A DNA stretch of 16,002 bases from an uncultured Bacteroidales bacterium (GTDB lineage: Bacteria > Bacteroidota > Bacteroidia > Bacteroidales > Bacteroidaceae): contig CALKIW010000075.1 of NCBI GenBank assembly GCA_937995875.1, forward strand, positions 1 through 16,002, given 5' to 3'. The position numbers and the translations under genes were made by a program. A model generated the notes under the pieces. The model was given only the letters and a program-made list of their open reading frames with translations, was not told the origin of the DNA and did not search any database. Position 1 is the stretch's first letter; every line of letters begins with the position of its first letter. Shown here in pieces: positions 1 to 7,472 of the stretch.

Positions 1-571
1 GCACTTAGAGAGTATGCTCAAACGGCTTGAAATCTAAATCCGAAACTTGAGTAAGGGTATATCGTGAGAAAAAAGAATTTTCTCCGAATTATTTTTGTAA
101 AGCCGTCCGTTGGGGCGACTTTTTTCCGTGGATTCTATTCCTATGGTAAAGTGCAGCCTCCGAAGACTGCGGTTTCTGTTTTCGCCCCACTTCTCTGTCT
201 GCACATCCTCCACTTATGTCGGGATCGGTTGTTCGTTGTCAGTAACAAAGGTAGTTCCGGGCTTCTACGGACAAAAAAGGTCGGTGCGGCAAGCCGTTTA
301 GACGACAATCTCCACACTTCCATTTCATTGCAGGTAGTATTCTCGCCGTAAAACCTTGTTTGTCCCAAGCCCTACCTTTTTACGCCACTGAAACGAAAAC
401 GACCGACCCGACGGAAAGACGCATAAAAGATGTCGGATATGCGAGAAGCTGGGAAAAAGAAAAATGGAAACTTAACTCCCTCTCCTCTGGAATCCGAATA
501 AAATCAGACAAGATGATTTATTCCGAATAAGGACGGAACGGGTAACCGTTCAAGAAGAACAGATGGAGTAA

Positions 572-597
572 AGCGGTAGGCAGATTTGCCAACCGCT
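572..597 (+). terminator. Hairpin with T-rich tail, possible terminator
   Basis: AGCGGT (572-577) pairs with ACCGCT (592-597) and GGCA (579-582) pairs with TGCC (587-590). One A/A mismatch and a GATT loop complete it. The sequence after it is CCTTTTCTTTCTT, which is T-rich, so it could end plus-strand transcription from the left. The gene it would serve is not visible in the window. Confidence 0.4.
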
Positions 598-651
598 CCT
601 TTTCTTTCTTATGCTTCGGGCGGACAAAGCCCCCAAAATGAAAAACACTTC

Positions 652-690
652 GTTACTTTTGACAGTGAGTTGCTACGGCTCAAAAGTAAC
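652..690 (-). terminator. 11-bp inverted repeat after the DUF3408 gene
   Basis: GTTACTTTTGA (652-662) and TCAAAAGTAAC (680-690) are perfect reverse complements around a 17-nt spacer. It lies about 21 nt past the stop of the minus-strand DUF3408 gene and, read on that strand, is followed by GAAGTGTTTTTCATTTT, so it could be its terminator. The arms are AT-rich. A protein-binding or nicking-site role in a former conjugative element is an alternative. Confidence 0.4.
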
Positions 691-711
691 AAAAAGCCAT
701 TGCTAAACGCC

Positions 712-1140
712 TCACAGTAGCTTCTTGAATTTCATCTCCGCCAATCTGTTGATTTCATCTTTGTAGGTCTCAAGGTGATGCAGGATGATATTCTCCACAT
801 AGATACCGATGGTCATATCCCTGTTTCTCATAGACATGACTATCTCCGCCAGCGTGTCCTGCAACTCTTTGGCGATATAAATAGTCTTGCGATTTTTCAA
901 GGTATTGCGACAGATGAAAAGCGACTCATAATCACCTTTGTCAACCTTCCGCCTTTCTCTTCTTGAGACTCTTGAAAAATCCTTTGACATTGGTTCCTCA
1001 TTGGGACGTTCCGATTCTACACACTGCTCTTCTGATTGAGGGCGTTTCATCTCACTCTCTTTTCTTTTCATAGGAATACCCTGTGAAATAAGTTCCCGGA
1101 TGGCAACGGAATCAACCTTGCCGTTTTGATTCTCTTTCAT
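712..1140 (-). CDS. DUF3408 family protein, conjugative-transposon accessory (TraB-like)
   Basis: This 142-residue hydrophilic protein has no signal peptide or membrane segment. The first 65 residues are charged and look disordered (many E, K, R, S). Residues 68-135 hold the recognisable part: DYESLFICRN, then RKTIYIAKEL and ILHHLETYKDEINRL. This matches the DUF3408 proteins coded next to parA (traA) at the start of the tra region in CTnDOT-type elements. Their exact role is unknown; the C-terminal half may form a ribbon-helix-helix-like DNA-binding unit, which is an inference. The frame is intact and ends in TGA at 712-714. The expected partners (parA upstream, tra genes downstream) are absent on both sides, so it is probably an orphan left from a decayed integrative element. 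Family assignment is fairly sure; function is not. Confidence 0.65.
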   Translation of the reverse strand: MKENQNGKVDSVAIRELISQGIPMKRKESEMKRPQSEEQCVESERPNEEPMSKDFSRVSRRERRKVDKGDYESLFICRNTLKNRKTIYIAKELQDTLAEIVMSMRNRDMTIGIYVENIILHHLETYKDEINRLAEMKFKKLL

Positions 1141-1532
1141 ATTTTCTTAAGATCTATTGTTATATAATTCACTGTCCATTTCGTTGCCGATATATTTACC
1201 GACAAAGACGAATACAGCCACTATCGAAGATATGTCCAACAATCGGCTTGTACCGGTAGGGCTATATCCTTTCTGTGGAGATGTTTATTCGTGTCCATCA
1301 ATACAATTGAACGATTGTATCTGCTTTCGCACATTTCCACGTTCGAATGAAAGAATTAAGGATATGTCCTTTGACATACCCCCTCGCTCATATCGCTCAT
1401 CGAAACGTGATGTTATCGAAGACACATACCCTCACCGACATATTCGACAGCGCAAAAATATGGCTCGGTGATGCTGTATTCTGCGTGATTTTCTTTAGTG
1501 CATACTTGTGGCTTCGATTTGGTTGGTGTGGC
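1141..1532. other. Degenerate DNA between the DUF3408 gene and the transposase remnant
   Basis: About 390 nt without a supportable gene. Two overlapping plus-strand frames run through it (from 1157 and 1347), but their translations show no domain, and the second only becomes meaningful from about 1533, where transposase homology starts. It probably holds the eroded 5' end of the insertion sequence and possibly the broken junction with the conjugative element. I could not find a clear IS end or target duplication. Confidence 0.35.
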
Positions 1533-2210
1533 TTCGTCTCAGCAACATATTGGGGCCGAAACTTCGGAGTGCTGCTCGCATTAGATACGGAGAGTGGAAA
1601 ACCTCTCTATCTGTCCTTTGTAAGGAGCGAGACAGTGAAGGACTATGAAGATGCGGTCGTCAGTATCGAGAAACGTGGGTATGTCATACGCGGTCTGATC
1701 ATTGACGGCAAAAAAGCCTTTTCAAGTCTTTCTCTGAGTATCATGTACAGATGTGCCAGTTCCACATGAAACAGATTGTCAGAAGGTATCTTACACTGAA
1801 TCCAAGAATGCTGTCCAGCCGGGATTTAAAGGCTCTTGTGGACAAGCTGCACCGAATCCATGAGGCTGATTTCAGGAGCGAATATCAAGCGTGGAAGGAG
1901 AAGTTGGAAGGGCTCGATAGAACATCGCAGCCTGCACATGGACGGCAGGCTGCAGTATACGCACCGGCGGTTGAGGGCAGCCATGAACAGCCTTGATTAC
2001 TACTTGCCTTATCTCTTTACCTATCAGTGAGAGGATTGCTGCGGGATGCCAAATACCAACAACAAGATTGAGGGAACATTCACTGACCTGAAGAAAAATC
2101 TGAACAATCATAGCGGACTTACACAAGAGAATCGCAAAAGATTCATCAATGGTTTTTTCTTGGTATTGATAAAAACTCTAAGTATGAAAAAGCAGGAACC
2201 ACACTCATAG
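1347..2210 (+). pseudogene. Broken IS256/Mutator-like (DDE) transposase
   Basis: Homology is visible from about 1533: FVSATYWGRNFGVLLALD, then IIDGKKAF, MCQFHMKQIVRRY (the C-x2-H motif) and PNTNNKIEG (the final Glu). This is the DDE layout of IS256/MULE transposases. The gene is dead for four visible reasons. The residue expected to be the first catalytic Asp is Ser (TCA at 1539-1541). One T is missing from a T run at about 1719-1722. One extra base lies near 1904. An in-frame TGA sits at 2028-2030. With the two shifts repaired, and that TGA read through, the frame runs on to TAG at 2208-2210. Nothing before 1533 reads as transposase, so the N-terminus is lost or badly eroded. Family level (IS256 versus a related MULE-type group) is moderately sure; loss of function is clear. 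Confidence 0.75.
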
Positions 2211-2221
2211 CGGCTCCTGCT
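2191..2221 (+). terminator. Hairpin at the end of the transposase remnant
   Basis: AGCAGGAACC (2191-2200) pairs with GGCTCCTGCT (2212-2221), 9 of 10 positions, around an 11-nt loop holding the transposase stop codon. A moderately T-rich stretch follows (CATACTTGTCGTTTTA). It probably ended the transposase transcript; it may also lie within or near the right end of the IS. Confidence 0.45.
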
Positions 2222-2560
2222 CATACTTGTCGTTTTATACAATCCTATTCCTCATGGAGTTGCTCCCCAGCAGAGCCCCACTATGCTTTAGACTGCATGG
2301 CAAAGGTATATAAACTCCTTGAATATTTTGAATAAAGCCAGCCTGCAATTTGAGCTATTGAACACCTAACACAAAAAATAGCCTGCAAAATGAGCCATCC
2401 GCCGAATTTAATTTGAATTTCGATATATCGGCCGTTGGCAGCTTCCTGATATGCAGCTCCAAGCTGTTTTACAGAAGTAATTGGAAAGCTGTCAATAAAA
2501 AACATGTTATTTGTAAAAACAAAATGACATAAAATATACGATACTATCAAAAAATAAATG
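2222..2560. other. Gene-free junction between mobile debris and sppA
   Basis: This AT-rich stretch has no supportable gene. The open frame at 2281-2550 on the minus strand has no recognisable domain. Two near-identical 16-mers, AGCCTGCAATTTGAGC (2340-2355) and AGCCTGCAAAATGAGC (2380-2395), lie exactly 40 nt apart. A minus-strand TACCTTTG box (2308 down to 2301) resembles a Bacteroidetes -7 element pointing into the IS remnant, but it has no matching -33 TTG. The right edge probably holds the upstream control region of sppA. Confidence 0.4.
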
Positions 2561-2568
2561 TATCTTTG
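2561..2568 (+). promoter_or_regulatory. Candidate -7 box for sppA
   Basis: TATCTTTG fits the Bacteroidetes -7 consensus TAnnTTTG and lies 43 nt before the sppA ATG. No TTG is found 19-21 nt upstream, so the -33 half is weak or missing. It would drive the sppA-lpxK-punA-thiL unit. Confidence 0.45.
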
Positions 2569-2611
2569 CAGTTATAGATACTAACACTCACTAATGTATA
2601 TAATATAGCAC

Positions 2612-4381
2612 ATGAAAGACTTTTTAAAGTACGTTGGAGCTACCGTAGTAGGTTTAATTCTATTTGGAGTTGTTGTTTCCATTATAGGCGTAATGAGTAT
2701 CGTAGGTATGATTGCCTCATCGGAAGCTACGCAAAAAGTGAAAGAAAATACCGTTCTCGTCATCGACCTTGACGGAGTGATGCAGGAACAGGCCAATGAG
2801 AGCTTTAGCACGAAGCTGATGGGCAGTACCGGTCTTGGTCTGCAAGAAACACTATCGGCTATCAAAAAGGCAGAGAGCAATGAAAACATACAAGGCATCT
2901 ACCTCAATGCGGGTGCTTTAGAAGCCGACATGGCTCAACTTGAGGAGATACGCAATGCCCTCGAAAACTTTAAAAAGTCGAAAAAGTGGATAGTGGCCTA
3001 TGGCGAGATATATTCTCAACCCTGCTATTATCTGGCTTCCATAGCTGATAAAATCTACATGAATCCCCAAGGTTCCGTTGACTGGAATGGCATTGGCGGA
3101 CAAATGGTTTTCCTGAAAGATACCTATGCCAAAATTGGTATAAGGATGATACCCTTTAAATGTGGAAAATATAAGAGTGCAACCGAGATTTATACAGAAG
3201 ACCGCATGAGTGAGCCCAGCCGCGAGCAGACCGAGCGTTATATAGGCGGATGGTGGCAGACCATTTGTCAGGCTGTATCAAAAAGTCGGGGTATCAGCAC
3301 CGATACGCTCAATGCTTATGCCGACCGTGTTATATCTTTGGAAGATCCCAAAAACATGGTGAAGTACAAGATGGTAGATGGTCTGCTCTACAATGATCAG
3401 GTGCAAGGCACCATCAAAAAATTGCTTAAGATAGATGAGGACGAGCCCATTAACCAGATTACTGTTAATGGAATGTGCAATGTTCCGGAAAAGGAGCATG
3501 GCGATGAAATTGCTGTCTACTACGCATACGGCACGATTGTCAATGAAGAAGAGCCACAAAGTATGATGATGTCTGACCATCTCATTGTCAGTAAAAAGGT
3601 ATGTAAAGACTTGGCCGACTTGGCCGATGACGACGATGTAAAAGCTGTAGTTGTTCGTGTCAATTCCGGTGGCGGCTCTGCCTATGCTTCAGAACAGATC
3701 TGGCGACAGATGGAACTGCTTAAGGCAAAGAAGCCGGTAGTGGTCTCAATGGGTGGTGCGGCCGCGTCCGGTGGTTATTATATGAGTGCCGGTGCTAACT
3801 ATATTTTTGCAGAGCCTACCACAATTACAGGCAGTATTGGAATTTTTGGCATTGCCAGAGACCGTTCTGAACTCATGACGCAGAAGTTGGGCGTGAAATA
3901 CGATGAGGTGAAAACCAACCGCAACTCTACCATAGGCTCTGAAGTTACGCCTATGACCGCAGAGCAGTTCGGTTATATTCAAGCATCTGTAAATCGTGGC
4001 TACGCGTTATTTAAAAGCCGTGTGGCTCAAGGACGTCGCATGACAATGGATAAGGTTGAGGCCAATGCACAGGGACACGTGTTCATAGGTAGTGATGCTC
4101 TTCAGCTTGGATTGGTAGACGCTTTGGGAGGTTTGGACAAAGCTGTTGCTAAGGCAGCCCAATTAGCTAAAGTCAAAGAATACTACACAGCTAACTATCC
4201 GGGCAAGTCTGGTATGTTTGAGGACTTTATGAAAATGACAGAGGAACGTTCTGATGGCATACTCGATGAAAAACTTAGAAGTACACTTGGCGACTTCTAT
4301 GAGCCTTTCTTACTGATGCGCACGACCTCAGCACAAACGGGATTGCAAGCCAGAATGCCGTTCATCATTAAATTCAAATAG
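2612..4381 (+). CDS. sppA: Signal peptide peptidase SppA, long (67 kDa) type
   Basis: This 589-residue inner-membrane serine protease (protease IV) degrades signal peptides left after secretion. A single N-terminal membrane anchor (about residues 7-36) is followed by two tandem S49 peptidase domains, as in E. coli protease IV. The active site is a Ser/Lys dyad. The general-base Lys is K188 in GKYKSATE of the N-terminal half, and the nucleophile is S386 in MGGAAASGGYYMSAGA of the C-terminal half. Their spacing (198 residues) is close to that of the E. coli enzyme (K209 and S409, known from the literature). VNSGGGSAYASEQIW (from residue 350) is the conserved strand and glycine motif before the nucleophile. 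It is full length with both catalytic residues, so it should be active. It is the first gene of a plus-strand cluster, 26 nt before lpxK, and the first core gene beside the mobile-element scar. Confidence 0.96.
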   Translation: MKDFLKYVGATVVGLILFGVVVSIIGVMSIVGMIASSEATQKVKENTVLVIDLDGVMQEQANESFSTKLMGSTGLGLQETLSAIKKAESNENIQGIYLNAGALEADMAQLEEIRNALENFKKSKKWIVAYGEIYSQPCYYLASIADKIYMNPQGSVDWNGIGGQMVFLKDTYAKIGIRMIPFKCGKYKSATEIYTEDRMSEPSREQTERYIGGWWQTICQAVSKSRGISTDTLNAYADRVISLEDPKNMVKYKMVDGLLYNDQVQGTIKKLLKIDEDEPINQITVNGMCNVPEKEHGDEIAVYYAYGTIVNEEEPQSMMMSDHLIVSKKVCKDLADLADDDDVKAVVVRVNSGGGSAYASEQIWRQMELLKAKKPVVVSMGGAAASGGYYMSAGANYIFAEPTTITGSIGIFGIARDRSELMTQKLGVKYDEVKTNRNSTIGSEVTPMTAEQFGYIQASVNRGYALFKSRVAQGRRMTMDKVEANAQGHVFIGSDALQLGLVDALGGLDKAVAKAAQLAKVKEYYTANYPGKSGMFEDFMKMTEERSDGILDEKLRSTLGDFYEPFLLMRTTSAQTGLQARMPFIIKFK

Positions 4382-4407
4382 AGTAAAGAACATACGTAAT
4401 AGAAAGA

Positions 4408-5604
4408 ATGCGAACAGAAGGTGACCTCATAAAAATAAACGAATGGCTGCTACCACTTAGTTGGCTATACGGTATTGGTGTGGGCATGCGAAATCAACTT
4501 TTTGAGTTGGGCATACTCAAACAAAGAGCTTTTGATATCCCTGTCATCTCTGTGGGCAACATTACGGTTGGTGGGTCCGGCAAAACACCACACATTGAAT
4601 ATTTAGTAAGGTTGCTGAAAGATATTGTTAAAGTAGGAGTGTTGTCGCGTGGCTATAAGCGTAAAAGTCGCGGATATGTTTTGGCTGATGATAATCCGAA
4701 TATACACGATATAGGAGATGAGCCGTGCCAAATGAAGCAGAAGTTCAAAGACATATACGTGGCTGTTGATAAGAACAGGTGCAATGGCATCACCCGACTT
4801 ACTTCCGACCCCGAAACCAATGATGTAGACGTGATATTGTTAGACGATGCATTTCAACATCGCTACGTAAAACCGGGAATAAACATCCTGCTTGTAGACT
4901 ATCATCGTCTCATTATCTACGACAAACTGCTCCCCGCCGGTCGTTTGCGTGAGCCGCTGAAGGGCAAGAACAGGGCCGATATTGTGATTGTAACAAAGTG
5001 TCCGAAGGACCTGAAGCCTATGGAATTTCGTGTTTTGACCAAGGCTCTGAACTTATTTCCTTATCAAGAATTGTTTTTTACCTGTATCGACTACTACCCA
5101 CTGCAGCCGGTATTCGTCCAGGAAGCTCATACCATAAAGATCAGCAAATCTCCCCTAAAAGCTTTAACGGGGCAAAATGTATTGTTGCTCACAGGTATAG
5201 CTTCTCCCGAACAGATGAAAAACGATTTGAAATCAAGATGTCGCTCCATCACAATGTTAGCGTTTGACGACCACTATGCTTTCAAATCAAAAGACGCAGA
5301 AAGAATAAACCATGTTTTTGCAAAAATGCCTTCACCTAAAATGATTGTCACCACAGAGAAGGATGCCACGAGGCTAACTAATCTTGAAGAGCTATCGAAT
5401 GAGGTGAAAGCAAACCTTTATGCACTTCCCATCAAAGTGAAGTTCATGTTAGAACAAGAAGATAAGTTTAACTATAAAATCATAAGCTATGTACGCAAAA
5501 ATTCAAGAAACAGCATCCTGGTTAAAAGAAAGGATGGCAACGAGTCCAAAGACAGCCATCATTCTGGGAACAGGATTGGGACAATTAGCTTCCGAGATAA
5601 CTGA
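4408..5604 (+). CDS. lpxK: Tetraacyldisaccharide 4'-kinase LpxK
   Basis: LpxK transfers phosphate from ATP to the 4' position of the lipid A disaccharide at the inner-membrane face (Raetz pathway). The N-terminus has a hydrophobic membrane-associating part (LLPLSWLYGIGVGM, residues 14-27). The P-loop GNITVGGSGKTP is at residues 50-61. SRGY (80-83), GDEP (103-106, with the conserved catalytic Asp) and LDDAFQHR (145-152) follow; the last is usually LDDGFQHR, so Gly is Ala here. FDDHYAF and IVTTEKDATRL are further family motifs. At 398 residues it is somewhat longer than usual. The last ~39 residues (from about YVRKNSRNS) are read out of frame over the first 116 nt of the phosphorylase gene and resemble no conserved domain. 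The start at 4408 puts the conserved INEWLLPLSWLYG at residue 10, which fits the family. Confidence 0.95.
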   Translation: MRTEGDLIKINEWLLPLSWLYGIGVGMRNQLFELGILKQRAFDIPVISVGNITVGGSGKTPHIEYLVRLLKDIVKVGVLSRGYKRKSRGYVLADDNPNIHDIGDEPCQMKQKFKDIYVAVDKNRCNGITRLTSDPETNDVDVILLDDAFQHRYVKPGINILLVDYHRLIIYDKLLPAGRLREPLKGKNRADIVIVTKCPKDLKPMEFRVLTKALNLFPYQELFFTCIDYYPLQPVFVQEAHTIKISKSPLKALTGQNVLLLTGIASPEQMKNDLKSRCRSITMLAFDDHYAFKSKDAERINHVFAKMPSPKMIVTTEKDATRLTNLEELSNEVKANLYALPIKVKFMLEQEDKFNYKIISYVRKNSRNSILVKRKDGNESKDSHHSGNRIGTISFRDN

Positions 5605-6298
5605 TTCGTATGCTTTTGCATATAATGATATCCCTAACTTCCCGGTATCAACGGTCGAGGGACATGCCGGCAGGCTCATTTTCGGCAAGCTCGGAGGTAA
5701 GGATGTAATGGCTATGGAGGGACGCTTTCACTTTTATGAAGGCTATAACATGAAAGAAGTAACGTTCCCAGAGCGTGTAATGTATGAGTTGGGGATTGAA
5801 ACTCTTTTTGTGAGCAATGCGGCCGGTGGAATGAATCCGGAATTTAGCATTGGTGACCTGATGGTGATTAACGACCATATCAACTTCTTCCCGGAACATC
5901 CGCTGCATGGTCCCAATTTTCCAACGGGTCCTCGTTTCCCCGATATGCACCAGCCATACGACAGCAAACTCATTGCATTGGCAGACGAAATAGCCAAAGA
6001 AAAGAACATTAAACTCCAACACGGTGTTTATGTTGGTGTACAAGGTCCGACCTTTGAAACTCCGGCAGAATATCGTATGTTCCGCGTTATTGGAGGTGAT
6101 GCTGTTGGTATGTCTACAGTGCCCGAAGTTATTGTGGCTCGTCATAGTAGCATCAAAGTATTCGGAATAAGTATCATCACCGACCTCGGAGGTTTTGATG
6201 TTCCTGTACAGGTGAGCCATGAGGAAGTGCAGGTTGCAGCTAATGAAGCTCAACCAAAGATGACCGAAATCATGAGAGAAATGATACGTCGGTCGTAA
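5489..6298 (+). CDS. punA: Purine nucleoside phosphorylase, trimeric PNP/MTAP family
   Basis: This 269-residue cytosolic enzyme splits purine nucleosides with phosphate into base plus (deoxy)ribose 1-phosphate, for purine salvage. Family motifs in order are GTGLG (27-31), GHAGR (58-62), MEGRFHFYEGY (76-86), VSNAAGG (108-114), GPTFETPAE (186-194) and GGDAVGMSTVPEVIVARH (202-219). Where human PNP has Thr-Asn (N243, which selects 6-oxopurines), this protein has Thr-Asp (T231-D232 in ITDLGG). Asp at this place is typical of the related MTAP enzymes, which bind adenine, so adenosine use is possible; this is inference. The start at 5489 lies inside the lpxK frame, but it is the natural N-terminus (MYAKIQETASWLKERM before the first conserved strand). 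A later start would cut into the fold. Translation is probably coupled to lpxK. Confidence 0.95.
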   Translation: MYAKIQETASWLKERMATSPKTAIILGTGLGQLASEITDSYAFAYNDIPNFPVSTVEGHAGRLIFGKLGGKDVMAMEGRFHFYEGYNMKEVTFPERVMYELGIETLFVSNAAGGMNPEFSIGDLMVINDHINFFPEHPLHGPNFPTGPRFPDMHQPYDSKLIALADEIAKEKNIKLQHGVYVGVQGPTFETPAEYRMFRVIGGDAVGMSTVPEVIVARHSSIKVFGISIITDLGGFDVPVQVSHEEVQVAANEAQPKMTEIMREMIRRS

Positions 6299-6320
6299 TT
6301 ATTCAACCATTTAATCAAAC

Positions 6321-7433
6321 ATGGAAATCTCTAAACTTGGTGAATTTGGCCTTATAGATCATGTCACTAAAGATATAAAACTAAAAAATTCATCGTCAAT
6401 CGTTGGGGTTGGCGATGACTGTGCTGTGGTGCACTACCCAGATACAGAGGTACTCATCACCACAGATATGCTGATGGAAGGTATCCACTTTGACCTGACC
6501 TATATCACAATGCAGGAGCTTGGCTACAAGGCTGCAATGCAAAACATTTCGGACGTCTTCGCCATGAACGGCACACCACGTCAGATGACTGTATCGCTTG
6601 CCTTGGGAAAACGTTTCCAAGTGGAAGATATAACAGCTTTCTACAAGGGTCTGCGCGTGGCATGTGACAAATGGAATGTAGATATTGTCGGTGGAGACAC
6701 AACGTCGTCATTTACGGGATTGGCCATCAGCATTACTTGTATTGGTGATGCACGCAAAGAGGACATTGTCTATCGAGATGGTGCTCAAGAGACTGATCTG
6801 ATTTGTGTTACTGGTAACCTTGGAGCCGCCTATATGGGACTGCAACTGCTCGAACGCGAAAAAACAGTTTACTATCATCAGATTGACGATCATAATCGGA
6901 AAATCATGGAAGCAAAGCAAGCCGGAAACGATGCACTTGTGAAACATCTTCAGAAGCAGGGTGCACAGGTAGCGGATTTTCAACCTGATTTTGCCGGTAA
7001 GGAATACTTGTTGGAACGACAGCTTAAACCTGAAGCACGCGGAGACATCATTGCCCTTCTGCGTGAGCATAATATCCGTCCAACAGCCATGATGGACATT
7101 TCTGACGGGCTGAGTTCTGAACTGCTGCACATCTGTAATAAGAGCCACTGCGGTTGTCGGATTTATGAAAACAAAATCCCAATCGACTATCAAACTGCTG
7201 TCATGGCAGAAGAACTGAACATGAATGTCACTACAGCTGCGATGAATGGTGGTGAAGATTATGAATTGCTTTTCACCTGTTCGATAGGTGATTACGAAAA
7301 GTTGCAGGACTTGGAAGATACGGGCATCCGACAAATTGGATATATTACCAAAGAGGCTTATGGTGCACGTCTCATCTCAAGAGATCAACAGGAATTTGAA
7401 ATAACAGCACAAGGCTGGAATCCTTTACAATAA
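6321..7433 (+). CDS. thiL: Thiamine-monophosphate kinase ThiL
   Basis: ThiL makes thiamine diphosphate from thiamine monophosphate and ATP, the last step of the cofactor pathway. It belongs to the PurM/AIR-synthase-like ATP-binding superfamily. Motifs visible are GVGDDCAVV (29-37), TTDMLMEGIHFD (47-58), NISDVFAMNG (75-84), GGDTTSS (124-130), VTGNLGAAYMGLQLL (163-177), MDISDGLSSEL (258-268) and NGGEDYELLFTC (309-320). The Asp-rich segments bind Mg and phosphate. At 370 residues it is longer than the E. coli protein (about 325). The extra length is largely a charged insert at about residues 180-225, which I believe is usual in Bacteroidales. The gene starts 22 nt after the phosphorylase stop and ends the cluster at a strong terminator. 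I see no thiamine riboswitch or other thi gene here. Confidence 0.96.
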   Translation: MEISKLGEFGLIDHVTKDIKLKNSSSIVGVGDDCAVVHYPDTEVLITTDMLMEGIHFDLTYITMQELGYKAAMQNISDVFAMNGTPRQMTVSLALGKRFQVEDITAFYKGLRVACDKWNVDIVGGDTTSSFTGLAISITCIGDARKEDIVYRDGAQETDLICVTGNLGAAYMGLQLLEREKTVYYHQIDDHNRKIMEAKQAGNDALVKHLQKQGAQVADFQPDFAGKEYLLERQLKPEARGDIIALLREHNIRPTAMMDISDGLSSELLHICNKSHCGCRIYENKIPIDYQTAVMAEELNMNVTTAAMNGGEDYELLFTCSIGDYEKLQDLEDTGIRQIGYITKEAYGARLISRDQQEFEITAQGWNPLQ

Positions 7434-7436
7434 CTC

Positions 7437-7472
7437 ATAAGGGGCTTGTCCATTAATCGGCAGGCCCCTTAT
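7437..7472 (+). terminator. Strong hairpin terminator after thiL
   Basis: ATAAGGGGC (7437-7445) pairs perfectly with GCCCCTTAT (7464-7472). The stem extends inward to 14 pairs, including two G-T pairs, around the loop CATTAATC (7451-7458). It starts 4 nt after the thiL stop. Read on the plus strand, the 3' arm ends CCCCTT and is followed by ATATGTTATT. Confidence 0.85.

Larger units (their letters stand above)
1..711. other. Non-coding or degraded stretch of conjugative-transposon type
   Basis: No reading frame here reads like a real protein. The short open frames overlap on both strands, are rich in Cys, Arg, Ser and Phe, and show no domain. Frame 2 could carry the last residues of a gene entering from the left (ending LESMLKRLEI, stop near 35-37), but that is too short to name. 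The stretch holds several structures. Direct repeats TCCGAATAA lie at 493-501 and 522-530, flanking a bulged hairpin (496-523). A terminator-like hairpin lies at 572-597, and an 11-bp inverted repeat at 652-690. The overall look, and the DUF3408 gene next door, resemble intergenic DNA of Bacteroides conjugative transposons, possibly near the tra or mobilization genes. That assignment is from memory of such elements and is not proven here. Confidence 0.4.

Noticed and set aside
64..368. Overlapping open frames on both strands (95 aa plus, 75 aa minus)
   Set aside because: No domain or convincing protein composition; they overlap each other on opposite strands in a region of conjugative-element intergenic type.
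2281..2550. 89-codon minus-strand frame before sppA
   Set aside because: No family resemblance or supporting start context; part of the frame is made by the repeated 16-mers and an AT-rich stretch.
2210..2620. tRNA or other att-site RNA gene at the element boundary
   Set aside because: I looked for a cloverleaf and a TTCGA-type T loop at the junction and found none.
5648..6253. Long minus-strand frame (201 aa) inside the phosphorylase gene
   Set aside because: Antisense shadow of a well-conserved enzyme gene; translation is rich in Cys, His and Phe with no domain.
6299..6320. TPP riboswitch before thiL
   Set aside because: Only 22 nt separate the phosphorylase stop and thiL; no room for the aptamer and no conserved motif.
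6708..7334. Long minus-strand frame (208 aa) inside thiL
   Set aside because: Shadow of thiL; no recognisable motif.
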